64,000 nt of DNA from Bradyrhizobium algeriense (GCF_036924595.1 NZ_JAZHRV010000001.1:2728001-2792000); one strand, 5' to 3'. Positions 44,684 through 52,521 are shown, counted from the stretch's first letter. Made by a program: numbers and translations. Notes: generated by a model from the sequence alone, not told the origin.

Positions 44684-45388
44684 TTGCTGAACGGGCTCTA
44701 CAAGGTCGAGTATGGCGTGAACGACGCGTTCGGCCGCAGCATCATGTGCATGCACAATGGCAAGCTGCTGGGCGGCAATTCGGCCTTTGCCCATCTCGGC
44801 ACCTATCAGGAGAGCGGCGGGGAGATTGTCGGCGAAGTCATCACCCAGCGCCACAATGACGATCCCTACTACAAGCCGCTGATGGACACCGACGTCGCCG
44901 CCATCAGCGTGCGGGGCAGGCTGCAAGGCAACAAGATTCGTTTTGAAGGCAGCGCCGCGCCGCGGCCCGGCGCCTTGTTCTGGGCCGAACTGACGCGGCT
45001 CGACGACGAGGCGCTGCCGCCGGTCGGCGCGGTCGGGCAGGGCGGCATTATCAACGGGCTCTATTCCATCCAGTTTCGCGCGCTCGACGGAGTCAAAGCC
45101 GGCTTGTCGGGCGTCATGCTGCTGCTGAACGGCCGCATCCTCGGCGGCGACGCTTTTTTCTATTACCTCGGCGCCTATTCCTCGGCCGACGGCCGCTGGA
45201 AGGGCGAGATCCTCAACCAGGAGCACACGCCGGCGAAAGGCGAAAACCCCGTGTTCGGCGGCCATGAGGTCGGCATCGGCTTTACCGGCACCTGCAACGA
45301 GGCGGGTGCTGAACTCGAAGCCATTGCACTCGCAGGCAAGCGCAGCCTGCGGCTGGCCGCCACGCTGAAACTGATGCGGCCGGCGTAG
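44684..45388 (+). CDS. GrlR-like protein with two tandem domains (paralog 3)
   Basis: A 234-aa paralog of the proteins at 33431 and 41601. Domain 1: LNGLYKVEYGVNDAFGRSIM, then NGKLLGGNSAFAHLGTY. Domain 2: NGLYSIQFRALDGVKAGLSG, GRILGGDAFFYYLGAY, GRWKGEILNQEHT and GGHEVGIGFTGT. It is closer to paralog 2 than to paralog 1. Start is TTG 44684; no ATG in frame precedes it. It is convergent with the avidin-like gene (62 bases apart). Partner unknown. Confidence 0.8.
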   Translation: MLNGLYKVEYGVNDAFGRSIMCMHNGKLLGGNSAFAHLGTYQESGGEIVGEVITQRHNDDPYYKPLMDTDVAAISVRGRLQGNKIRFEGSAAPRPGALFWAELTRLDDEALPPVGAVGQGGIINGLYSIQFRALDGVKAGLSGVMLLLNGRILGGDAFFYYLGAYSSADGRWKGEILNQEHTPAKGENPVFGGHEVGIGFTGTCNEAGAELEAIALAGKRSLRLAATLKLMRPA

Positions 45389-45449
45389 CGCATCTTCCAG
45401 GCCCAGGATGGCTGCGAGAGAAGCGGCGCGGATCACGACACGAAAAAAG

Positions 45450-45824
45450 TCATCGTACCACACGCTCGAACGTGTCGGCACTGGTGATGATCGAGCGCCA
45501 CCAGTTCAGCTTTTCGATTCTGCCGGGCGCGCCTTCCTCCGCCGCCTTGATCGCGGCATCCGCGACCACGAACCACATTGTCTCCATTTTTCCGTCTCGC
45601 ACGAGTCCGGTATAGGAGACCGCGGCATCGCCCGCAGGCGTCTTGCCGCCCGCGACGAAGCTGATGCAATCGCCCTGGTGAATACCGACGACCGGGATTT
45701 CCTGCCCGTAGAAGCCGCTGTCCCTGAGCGCCGTCTTGAACGTGCCGGCAATCCGGTGGTTGGCATCGTCGGTAATATCGACGGTTGAACCGTATTGATT
45801 GCGCCACTTGCCTTTCCAGTTCAT
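45450..45824 (-). CDS. Avidin/streptavidin-family protein, no signal peptide
   Basis: A 124-aa protein that lines up with streptavidin. GKWRNQYGSTVDITDDANHRIAGTF corresponds to strands 1-3, with Asn9 and Ser13 at biotin-contact positions. SYTGLVRDGKMETMWFVV corresponds to the middle strands. NWWRSIITSADTFERV matches NAWKSTLVGHDTFTKV, with Trp109 and Asp117 at the key Trp and Asp positions. Biotin binding is therefore plausible but unproven, because some aromatic pocket positions are changed. Unlike secreted bradavidins it has no leader and would stay in the cytoplasm. GGGAG precedes the ATG. Confidence 0.78.
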   Translation of the reverse strand: MNWKGKWRNQYGSTVDITDDANHRIAGTFKTALRDSGFYGQEIPVVGIHQGDCISFVAGGKTPAGDAAVSYTGLVRDGKMETMWFVVADAAIKAAEEGAPGRIEKLNWWRSIITSADTFERVVR

Positions 45825-45920
45825 TGGGAACTCCCTCAGAGCTTGTTGCGGCTAACGGTTGCACGCCCAGAGATGGTCCCGATGAAAAAGGGATGGAAGC
45901 TGACGCCGTGCGCGCAGATT

Positions 45921-46121
45921 TCAGGCGCGCTTTCGCCGCGCGAAAAACCACGCGGCAATGGCGACGGGTGCGCCAACGGCGATCCAGGAAAAATAGCGGC
46001 CGGCGCCTTCGGAGAGCAGCGCCGTCAATAGCCCCGCAATCGAGAGCACGCCGAGCAGGAGCGGGCCACCATACACGGTCCACCAATTGCCGCTCGATCG
46101 GGATTTGCGTGCAGCAGTCAT
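45921..46121 (-). CDS. Small membrane protein, 66 aa, at the end of the TonB-PepSY operon
   Basis: MTAARKSRSSGNWWTVYGGP, then two hydrophobic spans (LLLGVLSIAGLLTALLSE and YFSWIAVGAPVAIAAWFFAR). The ATG overlaps the PepSY gene stop (ATGA), so translation is coupled. Third gene of an iron-uptake-type operon. It may assist the PepSY reductase; function unknown. Confidence 0.75.
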   Translation of the reverse strand: MTAARKSRSSGNWWTVYGGPLLLGVLSIAGLLTALLSEGAGRYFSWIAVGAPVAIAAWFFARRKRA

Positions 46122-47251
46122 TTGGACGGCTGCAACAAAGGCTGCCCCGCGATGGCGTGGCTGCGATGCTTGCGGCGCTTGACGATCCACAGATAGAGCC
46201 CGCTGCCGATCACGACGATCGTCATGATATCGAGCAGCGCCCAGATGATCTTCAGCGGCATGCCGCCATAGTCGCCGAAATGCAGCGGCTGCGAAACCAA
46301 TAGCGCCTTGAGATAGACGGGAAGGTCGCGCGCATCGGATACTTCTCCGGTTTCGCCATCCAGCAGCACCGGCTTGAGCAGCCGCGACGTCAGCGGCGTG
46401 TCGCCGCGCATGAAGACAGCGAAGTGATGCGAACTCGTAAAGGGCGTGCCTGGAAAGGCGACGAACGAGACATTCATGTCGGGCGCGGCTTTGCGTGCTT
46501 TCTCGAGCGTTGCATCAAGCGAAGCGAGATGTACCGGCGGCGGCTTGCCGGCATAGGGCTTGACCATGTCTGCGAGTTCATTGGCTTTCCACTGGCCGAG
46601 CATTACCTCGGCCAGTGTATTGATGACGCCGGTGGCGCCGACCACCAGCGCCCAGGCGATGGTTATGGCGCCCAAGAGATTGTGCCAGTCGAACCAGGCA
46701 ATGCGGCGCGACTTGTCCCTCAGCGTGCCAAAGCTCAGGCGGCGCGTGAACGGCCAGTACAGTACGACGCCGGAGATGATCGCGACCAGGAACAGGAATC
46801 CCATCGCGCCGAGGAACAGCTTGCCGGGCTGGCCCGCAAACATATCGACGTGGAGTTTTAAGAAGATCAGCATCGGGCCGCCGCCGACCGAGCCGAGCGG
46901 CTTGGCGGTGTGGGCGTCGTACGCCCGCAGCGTCGCCGCATCCGGATCGCCATCGACCTTGTTGTTGGTGAAGGCGATCACCGTATTCGGTTCGTCCTTG
47001 TCCCACAAAATGTACTGCAGCACGCGGCCGGGATCGTTCGCCAGCGCCGTGCGGGCGATCTCGTCGATGCTCCGCTTCACTGCGCCCGGCTGGGCGATCT
47101 CGGGCTTTGGATCGTAGCCGAGCAGTTCATCGATCTCATGATGGAAGATCAGCGGCAGGCCGGTGACGCACAACAGCAGCAGGAACAGCGTCGATATCAG
47201 GCTGCTCCAGGTATGGACCACCGACCAGATGCGAACGGTTCTGGCTTTCAG
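46118..47251 (-). CDS. PepSY-domain iron-regulated membrane protein (siderophore-reductase-like)
   Basis: A 377-aa protein with four transmembrane helices (about 14-36, 145-167, 190-215 and 340-360) and PepSY regions between them. HxxxSLISTLFLLLLCVTGLPLIFHHEID and LHVDMFAGQPGKLFLGAMGFLFLVAIISGVVLYWP are the family signatures, with His residues that could bind heme. Relatives reduce ferric siderophores or support uptake. The reading frame from AGGAGG gives CTG 47251 as start (product MKARTVRIWSVVHTW...), matching the usual family N-terminus. GTG 47221 would lose 10 residues and has no RBS. Confidence 0.88.
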   Translation of the reverse strand: MKARTVRIWSVVHTWSSLISTLFLLLLCVTGLPLIFHHEIDELLGYDPKPEIAQPGAVKRSIDEIARTALANDPGRVLQYILWDKDEPNTVIAFTNNKVDGDPDAATLRAYDAHTAKPLGSVGGGPMLIFLKLHVDMFAGQPGKLFLGAMGFLFLVAIISGVVLYWPFTRRLSFGTLRDKSRRIAWFDWHNLLGAITIAWALVVGATGVINTLAEVMLGQWKANELADMVKPYAGKPPPVHLASLDATLEKARKAAPDMNVSFVAFPGTPFTSSHHFAVFMRGDTPLTSRLLKPVLLDGETGEVSDARDLPVYLKALLVSQPLHFGDYGGMPLKIIWALLDIMTIVVIGSGLYLWIVKRRKHRSHAIAGQPLLQPSK

Positions 47252-47278
47252 TGTTGCCTCCTGCCGACTATGCCCGCG

Positions 47279-49543
47279 CTACCATTTGTACGACAGGCTC
47301 GCCGTCGCCCGGCGCCGGTCGCCATAGAAGCAGGCGTTCGCCGAAGAACAGTTCGCCACATAGATCGTATCGGCGACGTTGATGACATTGAGCGCCGCGC
47401 GCCAGTTTTTCTGCCATTCGTAGTGGACGGTGATGTCGCCGAGCACGACGGAGGGAACCGGCATCGTGTTGATGTTGTCGGCAAAGGAACCGCCGATATA
47501 GCGCACGCCGCCACCGAGGCCGAACCCGGTCAATGGACCGCTCTGGAAGGTGTAGTCAACCCAGCCCGAGGTGAGTGTCCGGGGCGTGGCGGTCGGGACT
47601 TTGCCGATCAGCGCCGGATTCAGATCCTTGCTGACGAACATATCGTAGGTCGTGAACGCGCCCACCAGCTTGAGTCCAGGCATCGGATTGGCGACGGCCT
47701 CGAGCTCGAAGCCGCGCGACGTGACTTCGCCGTTCTGGGTCGGTAGCAACACGTTGTTCGGATCGGTCGTCAGTGCATTCTGTCGTTTCAAATCAAACCA
47801 CGCAAAGCCAAAGTGACCATTGAAGCCGTTTGGCTGGAATTTGAGGCCTACTTCAGTTTGTTGGCCGGTCTCCGGCAGCAGTAGCTGACCGGAATTGAGG
47901 CCGATGACCGGATTGTAGCTGGTGGCGTAGGAGACGTAGGGCGCAAGGCCAGAATCGAAATTGTAGATCAGTCCGGCACGCCCACTGAACTGGCTGTCTT
48001 CGCGGCTCTGGCCGGTCCCAATGTGGTTGTCGTTGTTGGTTGCAACCCAGTCGTTGCGGCCGCTCAGCACCAGGGTAAAGCGATCAAGTTTGATCTGATC
48101 CTGCAAATAGAAACCCAGTTGTTTCTGGGTCACCGTCGCGTCCGTAAGTGTGGAGCCGCTGAAGGGCGCATTGAAGCCGTAAACCGGATTCAACAGATTA
48201 AGTGAGGGAGCACCGCCAAACCCCTGCCAGTCGTCGATCTTGTAATGCTTGAGGTCGAGGCCGAATAGCGCGGTGTGGCGCAGAATGCCGGTGTTGAAGC
48301 GGTATTCGAGCTGACTGTCGAGATTGGCCTGATTGGCGATGCCATGGGTGAGGAAGTAGCCGCGCGACAGAGACGCTGTAGCGGGCATCCCACCGTCGTA
48401 ACCCAGACCAAACAGCGTCGAGAGGGTGACGTCGACATGAGCGAAGCGGGCGTTTTGCCGGAAGGTCACGTCGTCGGATACGTGGCGCTCGAACTGGTAG
48501 CCCAGCATTTCCTGCTCGCGCGTGAACCGATCGACGCCGGGATCGCTGGCGAATAGCTTGGTAGGTATCCGGCCGAAAGGCGCGTTAACCACGGTGCCGA
48601 TATACGGCAGGAAGTTCTCGCTGCGAGTCTCTAACTTCGAAGCCGACGCCAGCACGGTGAATGTCGTATCGGCATCGGGCTTCCAGGTCAGCGACGGCGC
48701 GATGAAGTAGTTATTGTTGGGCGTGAAATCGACCTGGGTGCCGCCGTTTTGGATCTGGCCGACCACACGGTAGAACAGCTTGCCGTTTTCAGGCGCGGTT
48801 GCGACGGGGCCGCCGAAATCAAATCCCAGATAGGCATTGCCGAAATTATTGACGCCGGTCTCAAGGTAGCGGATCGGCTCCGCCGGGGGCGTCTTGCTGA
48901 CCGCGTTGACGATGCCGCTGGGGCTGGAGCCGCCATACAGTACGGCGGAGGGACCGCGCAGCACTTCGACGCGGGCGAGGTTGAACGGCTGCAGCTTCCA
49001 GCTTGCATAGGACGTATAGAAGAGCTGCAGGCCATCGAGAAACAGGCCGACATCGTCCGACTTGAATCCGCGGATTAGGAACCAATCGTTGCGGTTGTCC
49101 GCGCCGAATGTTCCGGCGACAACGCCCGGCGTGTAGCGCAGGATCTCGTCAAACTTGCCGGGTTTCTGGTCGCGAATTTGCTCGCTGCCGATGACCGAGA
49201 GCGACTGCGGCGTCTCCATGATCGGCGTGTTGGTTTTGGTGCCCGCCATCGAGCGGCCGGCGACGTAACCCTGGACCGCGCCGCGCGGGTTCTCGACGAC
49301 GGTGGCCGCCGGTGCCTCGCGTTTCGGTTGGGGCCTTCGCGAAGCGGCCGCACTTTGCGCCGGGCGCCGGCTGCGCTGCGTCGTCGTGGCCGCGGTGCGC
49401 TTCTCTGGCGAGGTGACAACGACTGACGGGAGAGATTGCGACGCGGTGCCCGAACTCGACTGCGCGAATGTCGCCTGCGGCCACAACACCAATACGGACG
49501 CGGTCGCCGACGCGGCGACCCCCAAAAAATCACGAGACTTCAA
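47279..49543 (-). CDS. TonB-dependent siderophore receptor
   Basis: A 754-aa outer-membrane receptor. A signal peptide (to about residue 28, TFAQ) is followed by a linker and the plug domain (about 105-215): TPIMETPQSLSVIGSEQIRDQ, LRYTPGV, DWFLIRGFKSD and VEVLRGPSAVLYGGSSPSGIVNAVSK. The 22-strand barrel follows and ends in a C-terminal aromatic strand, RRATASLSYKW. This is the ferric-hydroxamate (FhuA/FoxA-like) class by its plug. Start is TTG 49543 behind GGGGTGA. First gene of an operon with PepSY and a small membrane protein; an Irr/ICE-like palindrome lies upstream. Confidence 0.94.
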   Translation of the reverse strand: MKSRDFLGVAASATASVLVLWPQATFAQSSSGTASQSLPSVVVTSPEKRTAATTTQRSRRPAQSAAASRRPQPKREAPAATVVENPRGAVQGYVAGRSMAGTKTNTPIMETPQSLSVIGSEQIRDQKPGKFDEILRYTPGVVAGTFGADNRNDWFLIRGFKSDDVGLFLDGLQLFYTSYASWKLQPFNLARVEVLRGPSAVLYGGSSPSGIVNAVSKTPPAEPIRYLETGVNNFGNAYLGFDFGGPVATAPENGKLFYRVVGQIQNGGTQVDFTPNNNYFIAPSLTWKPDADTTFTVLASASKLETRSENFLPYIGTVVNAPFGRIPTKLFASDPGVDRFTREQEMLGYQFERHVSDDVTFRQNARFAHVDVTLSTLFGLGYDGGMPATASLSRGYFLTHGIANQANLDSQLEYRFNTGILRHTALFGLDLKHYKIDDWQGFGGAPSLNLLNPVYGFNAPFSGSTLTDATVTQKQLGFYLQDQIKLDRFTLVLSGRNDWVATNNDNHIGTGQSREDSQFSGRAGLIYNFDSGLAPYVSYATSYNPVIGLNSGQLLLPETGQQTEVGLKFQPNGFNGHFGFAWFDLKRQNALTTDPNNVLLPTQNGEVTSRGFELEAVANPMPGLKLVGAFTTYDMFVSKDLNPALIGKVPTATPRTLTSGWVDYTFQSGPLTGFGLGGGVRYIGGSFADNINTMPVPSVVLGDITVHYEWQKNWRAALNVINVADTIYVANCSSANACFYGDRRRATASLSYKW

Positions 49544-49651
49544 AGCGTCACCCCAAACCTGCGAGCACTTGTCGCGCTTTCAGGAAAACTTGGCAGCGCA
49601 ACCCCAGTGGGACGCATAACGCGAGGGACGTTGATTCCTCTAATGGAAAGG

Positions 49652-49672
49652 TTCTTAGAGTCACTCTTAGAA
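49652..49672 (-). promoter_or_regulatory. Irr/ICE-like palindrome upstream of the TonB receptor operon
   Basis: TTCTTAGAG (49652-49660) and CTCTTAGAA (49664-49672) form an inverted repeat with one mismatch around TCA, about 110 bases before the receptor start. The core resembles the rhizobial iron control element (TTTAGAA-N3-TTCTAAA). Repression or activation by Irr or another Fur-family protein is inferred. Confidence 0.5.
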
Positions 49673-49893
49673 AGTTTCCAGGAATGCGTACGATGGATTG
49701 TTCTCTACGGTATCGACGCGCGGTGCTTGTGAACTTGGTCCCTTTGATGCGGAAATGTCGGTTCCTCCATGGCGGGCAAAATTCGTTTTAAAAAATGCTG
49801 CGGGATTTCGGAACGAGCGTTCTGCTCGGGCATTGATAATTTGAGTTGATAGCTGAGGAAGGAAAACACCAACCAAAGGCGTCAGCTCAAAAT

Positions 49894-49930
49894 GCCCCGT
49901 CGGTTATTGCGATTGACCGGCGGGGTCTTT
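49894..49930 (+). terminator. Hairpin terminator with no obvious upstream gene
   Basis: GCCCCGTCGGT (49894-49904) pairs along its full length (two G-U pairs) with ACCGGCGGGGT (49916-49926), followed by CTTTATTT. No protein gene precedes it on the plus strand; the receptor promoter lies upstream and faces the other way. It may end an unannotated small RNA. Confidence 0.6.
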
Positions 49931-50070
49931 ATTTGGCCAATGCCGTTTGACGCACGGCCCAGAGGCCACACAGCAATAGGCAATAATCGGTTCCCGCCTC
50001 CCCATCAGGCTAGTTCCCGAACGCGATCAGAACTCCCAGATTGGATTCAACCGATCCAGGAGTTCATGCC

Positions 50071-50946
50071 ATGCCCGACCCGACCGCAGCCATCCTTCCC
50101 GCATTATCCGCCGCCCTTGCCGATATCGTTGCCCGGACAAAATCCGCGATCGTCTCGGTGCACTCGCACCGCTCGCGAGCCTCCGGCTTCATCTGGAAAC
50201 CCGGTTTGATCGTGACGGCCGACGAGGCATTGGCCGACGAAGGCGAAGTCTCGGTCAAGCTTGCCGATGGAACGGTGGGGCCGGCCAGCATCGCGGGGCG
50301 CGATCACACCACCGACATCGCGCTGCTGCGGTTCGATACCGGGAATGCTGCCCCGGTCGCGCTTTCACCCGTCGTTCCGGAGCTCGGCTCGCTGTCGGTC
50401 GTGGTCGCCGCTGAGCACGGCGTTCCCACCGCGGCGCTGGGCACGGTATCGCTGGTTGGCGGAAGCTGGCGAAGCCTTCGCGGCGGCGAGATTGACGCCC
50501 GGATCGAACTCGGCGTGCGGCTGCGACACAACCACGAGGGGGGCCTCGCGCTCACTGCCTCCGGCGACGCGATTGGCATGGCTGTTCAGGGGGTGCGGCG
50601 TGTTCTTGTCATTCCGAGCGCGACGATCGGCCGCGTCGCGGGCAGGCTTGAAACCCATGGCCGGATCGCGCGGGGCTATCTCGGAGTTGGGCTGCAGCCC
50701 GTCAAGCTCGATGATGGTATCGGCGCGATGGTGATGAGTGTCGATCAATCAGGTCCGTCGGCCGCCGCCGGCATCCGGCAAGGCGATATTATCGTCGGCT
50801 GGAACGGCGAGAAGATCTCCGGTGTGCGTTCGTTGTTAAGAGCGCTCGGGCCGGACAGCGTCGGCTCGGTCGTTGACGTCGAGATTCGGCGCGGCGGCGA
50901 ACCGGTGCGGGTCAAGCTCACGATCGGCGAAAGGGCGGACGCGTGA
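50071..50946 (+). CDS. HtrA/DegP-like protein with lost catalytic triad plus PDZ domain
   Basis: A 291-aa protein with the trypsin-like fold of HtrA (about 10-190) and a PDZ domain (about 195-285: YLGVGLQPVKLDD, SGPSAAAGIRQGDIIVGWNGEKISGV). Of the triad only Asp82 (HTTDIALLRFD) remains. The VTxxHV histidine position reads VTADEA (Glu52), and the GNSGG serine position reads HNHEGG (Glu156). It should be a non-proteolytic binder. AGGAG stands 8 bases before ATG 50071. No signal peptide, so probably cytoplasmic. It overlaps the LuxR-type gene by 4 bases. Confidence 0.86.
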   Translation: MPDPTAAILPALSAALADIVARTKSAIVSVHSHRSRASGFIWKPGLIVTADEALADEGEVSVKLADGTVGPASIAGRDHTTDIALLRFDTGNAAPVALSPVVPELGSLSVVVAAEHGVPTAALGTVSLVGGSWRSLRGGEIDARIELGVRLRHNHEGGLALTASGDAIGMAVQGVRRVLVIPSATIGRVAGRLETHGRIARGYLGVGLQPVKLDDGIGAMVMSVDQSGPSAAAGIRQGDIIVGWNGEKISGVRSLLRALGPDSVGSVVDVEIRRGGEPVRVKLTIGERADA

Positions 50947-51320
50947 GCGAGGAGGCTTCACAAGTTGTCGTGGTCGCCATCGAGATTTCCGATCCCGCGC
51001 TGGCGGACCGGCTGGCGTCGCTGCTCGGCGGCGTTAGCGGCATCCGCCTGGCGACAGCGGGGGAGGCAGCCGCGGTCGCGCTCGTGTCACGTGAGGCGCA
51101 CACCGCGCGTGAGCCGGCTGACATCGAACTTACGCCGCGCGAACGCGACGTGCTGGTGCTGATGGCCGAAGGCGCTTCGAACAAGGCTATTGCGAGACAA
51201 CTTGGAATATCCGTTCACACGGCCAAATTCCACGTCGGATCACTGCTCGACAAGCTCGACGCCACCGGCCGCACCGACGCTGTGGCGCACGCCGCGCGAC
51301 GCGGCGTGATCAACTTGTAA
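50943..51320 (+). CDS. LuxR/GerE-type HTH protein coupled to the HtrA-like gene
   Basis: A 125-aa protein whose C-terminal half (about 60-122) is a LuxR-type helix-turn-helix: LTPRERDVLVLMAEGASNKAIARQLGISVHTAKFHVGSLLDKLDATGRTDAVAHA. The N-terminal 55 residues look like a vestige of a receiver domain (VVVVAIEISDPALADRLASLLGGVSGIRLATAGEAAAVALVS) without a clear phospho-acceptor. It starts with GTG overlapping the stop of the HtrA-like gene (GTGA), so the two are translated together. The PDZ protein may control it directly; that is inference. Confidence 0.88.
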   Translation: MSEEASQVVVVAIEISDPALADRLASLLGGVSGIRLATAGEAAAVALVSREAHTAREPADIELTPRERDVLVLMAEGASNKAIARQLGISVHTAKFHVGSLLDKLDATGRTDAVAHAARRGVINL

Positions 51321-51347
51321 CGCCGCGCCCGCCAGCCGCATCTCGCC

Positions 51348-51572
51348 TTATCCGCGGCCCTTGTTGGCAGCGTGATCCTTCAACTGTTCGGTTTGGATCC
51401 ACTTGCTGTCCTGGCCTCGATCACGCGAATGCTCGGTCTTGTCGCGGTTTGAGAGCACCATGTTTTCGCCGATCAGCTTATCCTGTGCTTCGGTCATGGC
51501 GCCGGTACCTGCGCCTTTACCCTTCGCTCCAGGCCCGAGATGCTTGCCGTCTCCGTGTGCTCCACGTGTCAT
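51348..51572 (-). CDS. Small hydrophilic protein, 74 aa (last gene of the stress-type operon)
   Basis: MTRGAHGDGKHLGPGAKGKG, AGTGAMTEAQDKLIGENMVL, SNRDKTEHSRDRGQDSKWIQ, TEQLKDHAANKGRG: Gly, Lys, Asp and Gln rich, with almost no hydrophobic core, as in hydrophilin or LEA-like proteins. The start sits 5 bases after the stop of the previous gene, with GGGA at that stop. Probably protects against desiccation or osmotic stress; the role is inferred from composition only. Confidence 0.7.
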   Translation of the reverse strand: MTRGAHGDGKHLGPGAKGKGAGTGAMTEAQDKLIGENMVLSNRDKTEHSRDRGQDSKWIQTEQLKDHAANKGRG

Positions 51573-51577
51573 GTTTT

Positions 51578-52084
51578 TTATCCCTGTGGTTTTTGGGGCT
51601 TGTGGCCCGGCTGCCCCGGATGATTGTGTTTGTTGTGCTGGCTTTCCTGATTGAGGCCGGCGCGGCTCACCGGAAATTCCGATTGGCGTCCACCGCGTTT
51701 GGCGATTTTTGCGGGACCGTCGTGCTGCGTGCGTATAGTCTCCTCCTCGATCTGTCTCGCATCGGGAACATCAGGCTTGCTTTCAAGGATGCGCAGTTGT
51801 TGCTCATGCGTCTTCCTTCCCTGCAGCGCCATTTTCCGCGGGCCGCTGTCCCGATCGTTTTGCGGCGGTCCGCGGCGTCGGTCGCGAACTTCTGCCTTAT
51901 TGATGCCGCCCTGCGGATTGGTGTCGTTCTCGATATCGCCCTCGAAGGTGTTGGCGCCTTCGAACTCCTCCAACTCGTCCGGCGAGACTCCCGCCATCGT
52001 CACGCCCTTCGACCCGCCGATCAGCGGGTTGCGAGCGAGGTCTACGTTGGTCGGCCTGTTCAGTTTCACATGCTTGGTGCTCAT
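51578..52084 (-). CDS. Disordered hydrophilic protein, 168 aa
   Basis: STKHVKLNRPTNVDLARNPLIGGSKGVTMAGVSPDELEEFEGANTFEGDIENDTNPQGGI is the only partly ordered stretch. The rest is charged and rich in Gln, Asn, Pro and Gly, ending GQPGHKPQKPQG. Its ATG overlaps the stop of the upstream gene (ATGA), so translation is coupled. Third gene of a four-gene operon behind an EcfG-like promoter. No known domain. Confidence 0.72.
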   Translation of the reverse strand: MSTKHVKLNRPTNVDLARNPLIGGSKGVTMAGVSPDELEEFEGANTFEGDIENDTNPQGGINKAEVRDRRRGPPQNDRDSGPRKMALQGRKTHEQQLRILESKPDVPDARQIEEETIRTQHDGPAKIAKRGGRQSEFPVSRAGLNQESQHNKHNHPGQPGHKPQKPQG

Positions 52085-52323
52085 GACGCGCTCTTCGAAG
52101 CTGGATGGCTGCCACCGCCGTGCCGGCGTTGGCCGCCTTTTCGGTCCGGATGATGGGTATGATGAGTGTCGTGTTCACCGCCGCCGCCGGACACTTTGCT
52201 GTGCCGGCGCTGTGGATCATCGGCCGGCGGTTTGTTGATGTGAAGTGGCTCCCTGGCGTTCTCGTGGGAAGCGCCCGGGCCGCCCTGGCGAATGCTCGCC
52301 GGCGTCTTTGTTGAAGTCGACAT
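52081..52323 (-). CDS. Disordered His/Gly-rich small protein, 80 aa
   Basis: MSTSTKTPASIRQGGPGASH, then ENAREPLHINKPPADDPQRR, then HSKVSGGGGEHDTHHTHHPD and an RKGGQRRHGGGSHPASKSAS tail. The HDTHHTHH cluster could bind metal ions such as nickel, zinc or copper. No hydrophobic core. GGGAGC precedes the ATG. Second gene of the operon. Confidence 0.62.
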   Translation of the reverse strand: MSTSTKTPASIRQGGPGASHENAREPLHINKPPADDPQRRHSKVSGGGGEHDTHHTHHPDRKGGQRRHGGGSHPASKSAS

Positions 52324-52338
52324 GGCCCCGCTCCCTGA

Positions 52339-52521
52339 CTAGCGATCCTGCTGATAGCCCTGATGCGTGGTGTTCTGCGCGGTATTACCGGGCTGTCCCT
52401 GCTCTCGGGGATTTTCGATGTGGCCGCGGCTTTTCTTGACCTGATGCGCATTGCCGGTTTTAGGATCACCAGTACCCTTGTGGCTTTGATTGTCCGGCGG
52501 CACAGGCGGAGGCTTGGTCAT
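52339..52521 (-). CDS. Disordered hydrophilic small protein, 60 aa (first gene of the operon)
   Basis: MTKPPPVPPDNQSHKGTGDP, KTGNAHQVKKSRGHIENPRE, QGQPGNTAQNTTHQGYQQDR: almost entirely polar. GGAG stands 6 bases before the ATG, and an EcfG-like promoter lies 30-54 bases before it. Fits a general-stress hydrophilin; the role is inferred. Confidence 0.65.
   Translation of the reverse strand: MTKPPPVPPDNQSHKGTGDPKTGNAHQVKKSRGHIENPREQGQPGNTAQNTTHQGYQQDR

Noticed and set aside
33431..45388. Presence of a type III secretion or symbiosis island because of the GrlR-like genes
   Set aside because: No structural or effector genes, nod/nif genes or integrase are visible, and neighbours such as glnII are core genes. 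The similarity alone does not prove a secretion link.
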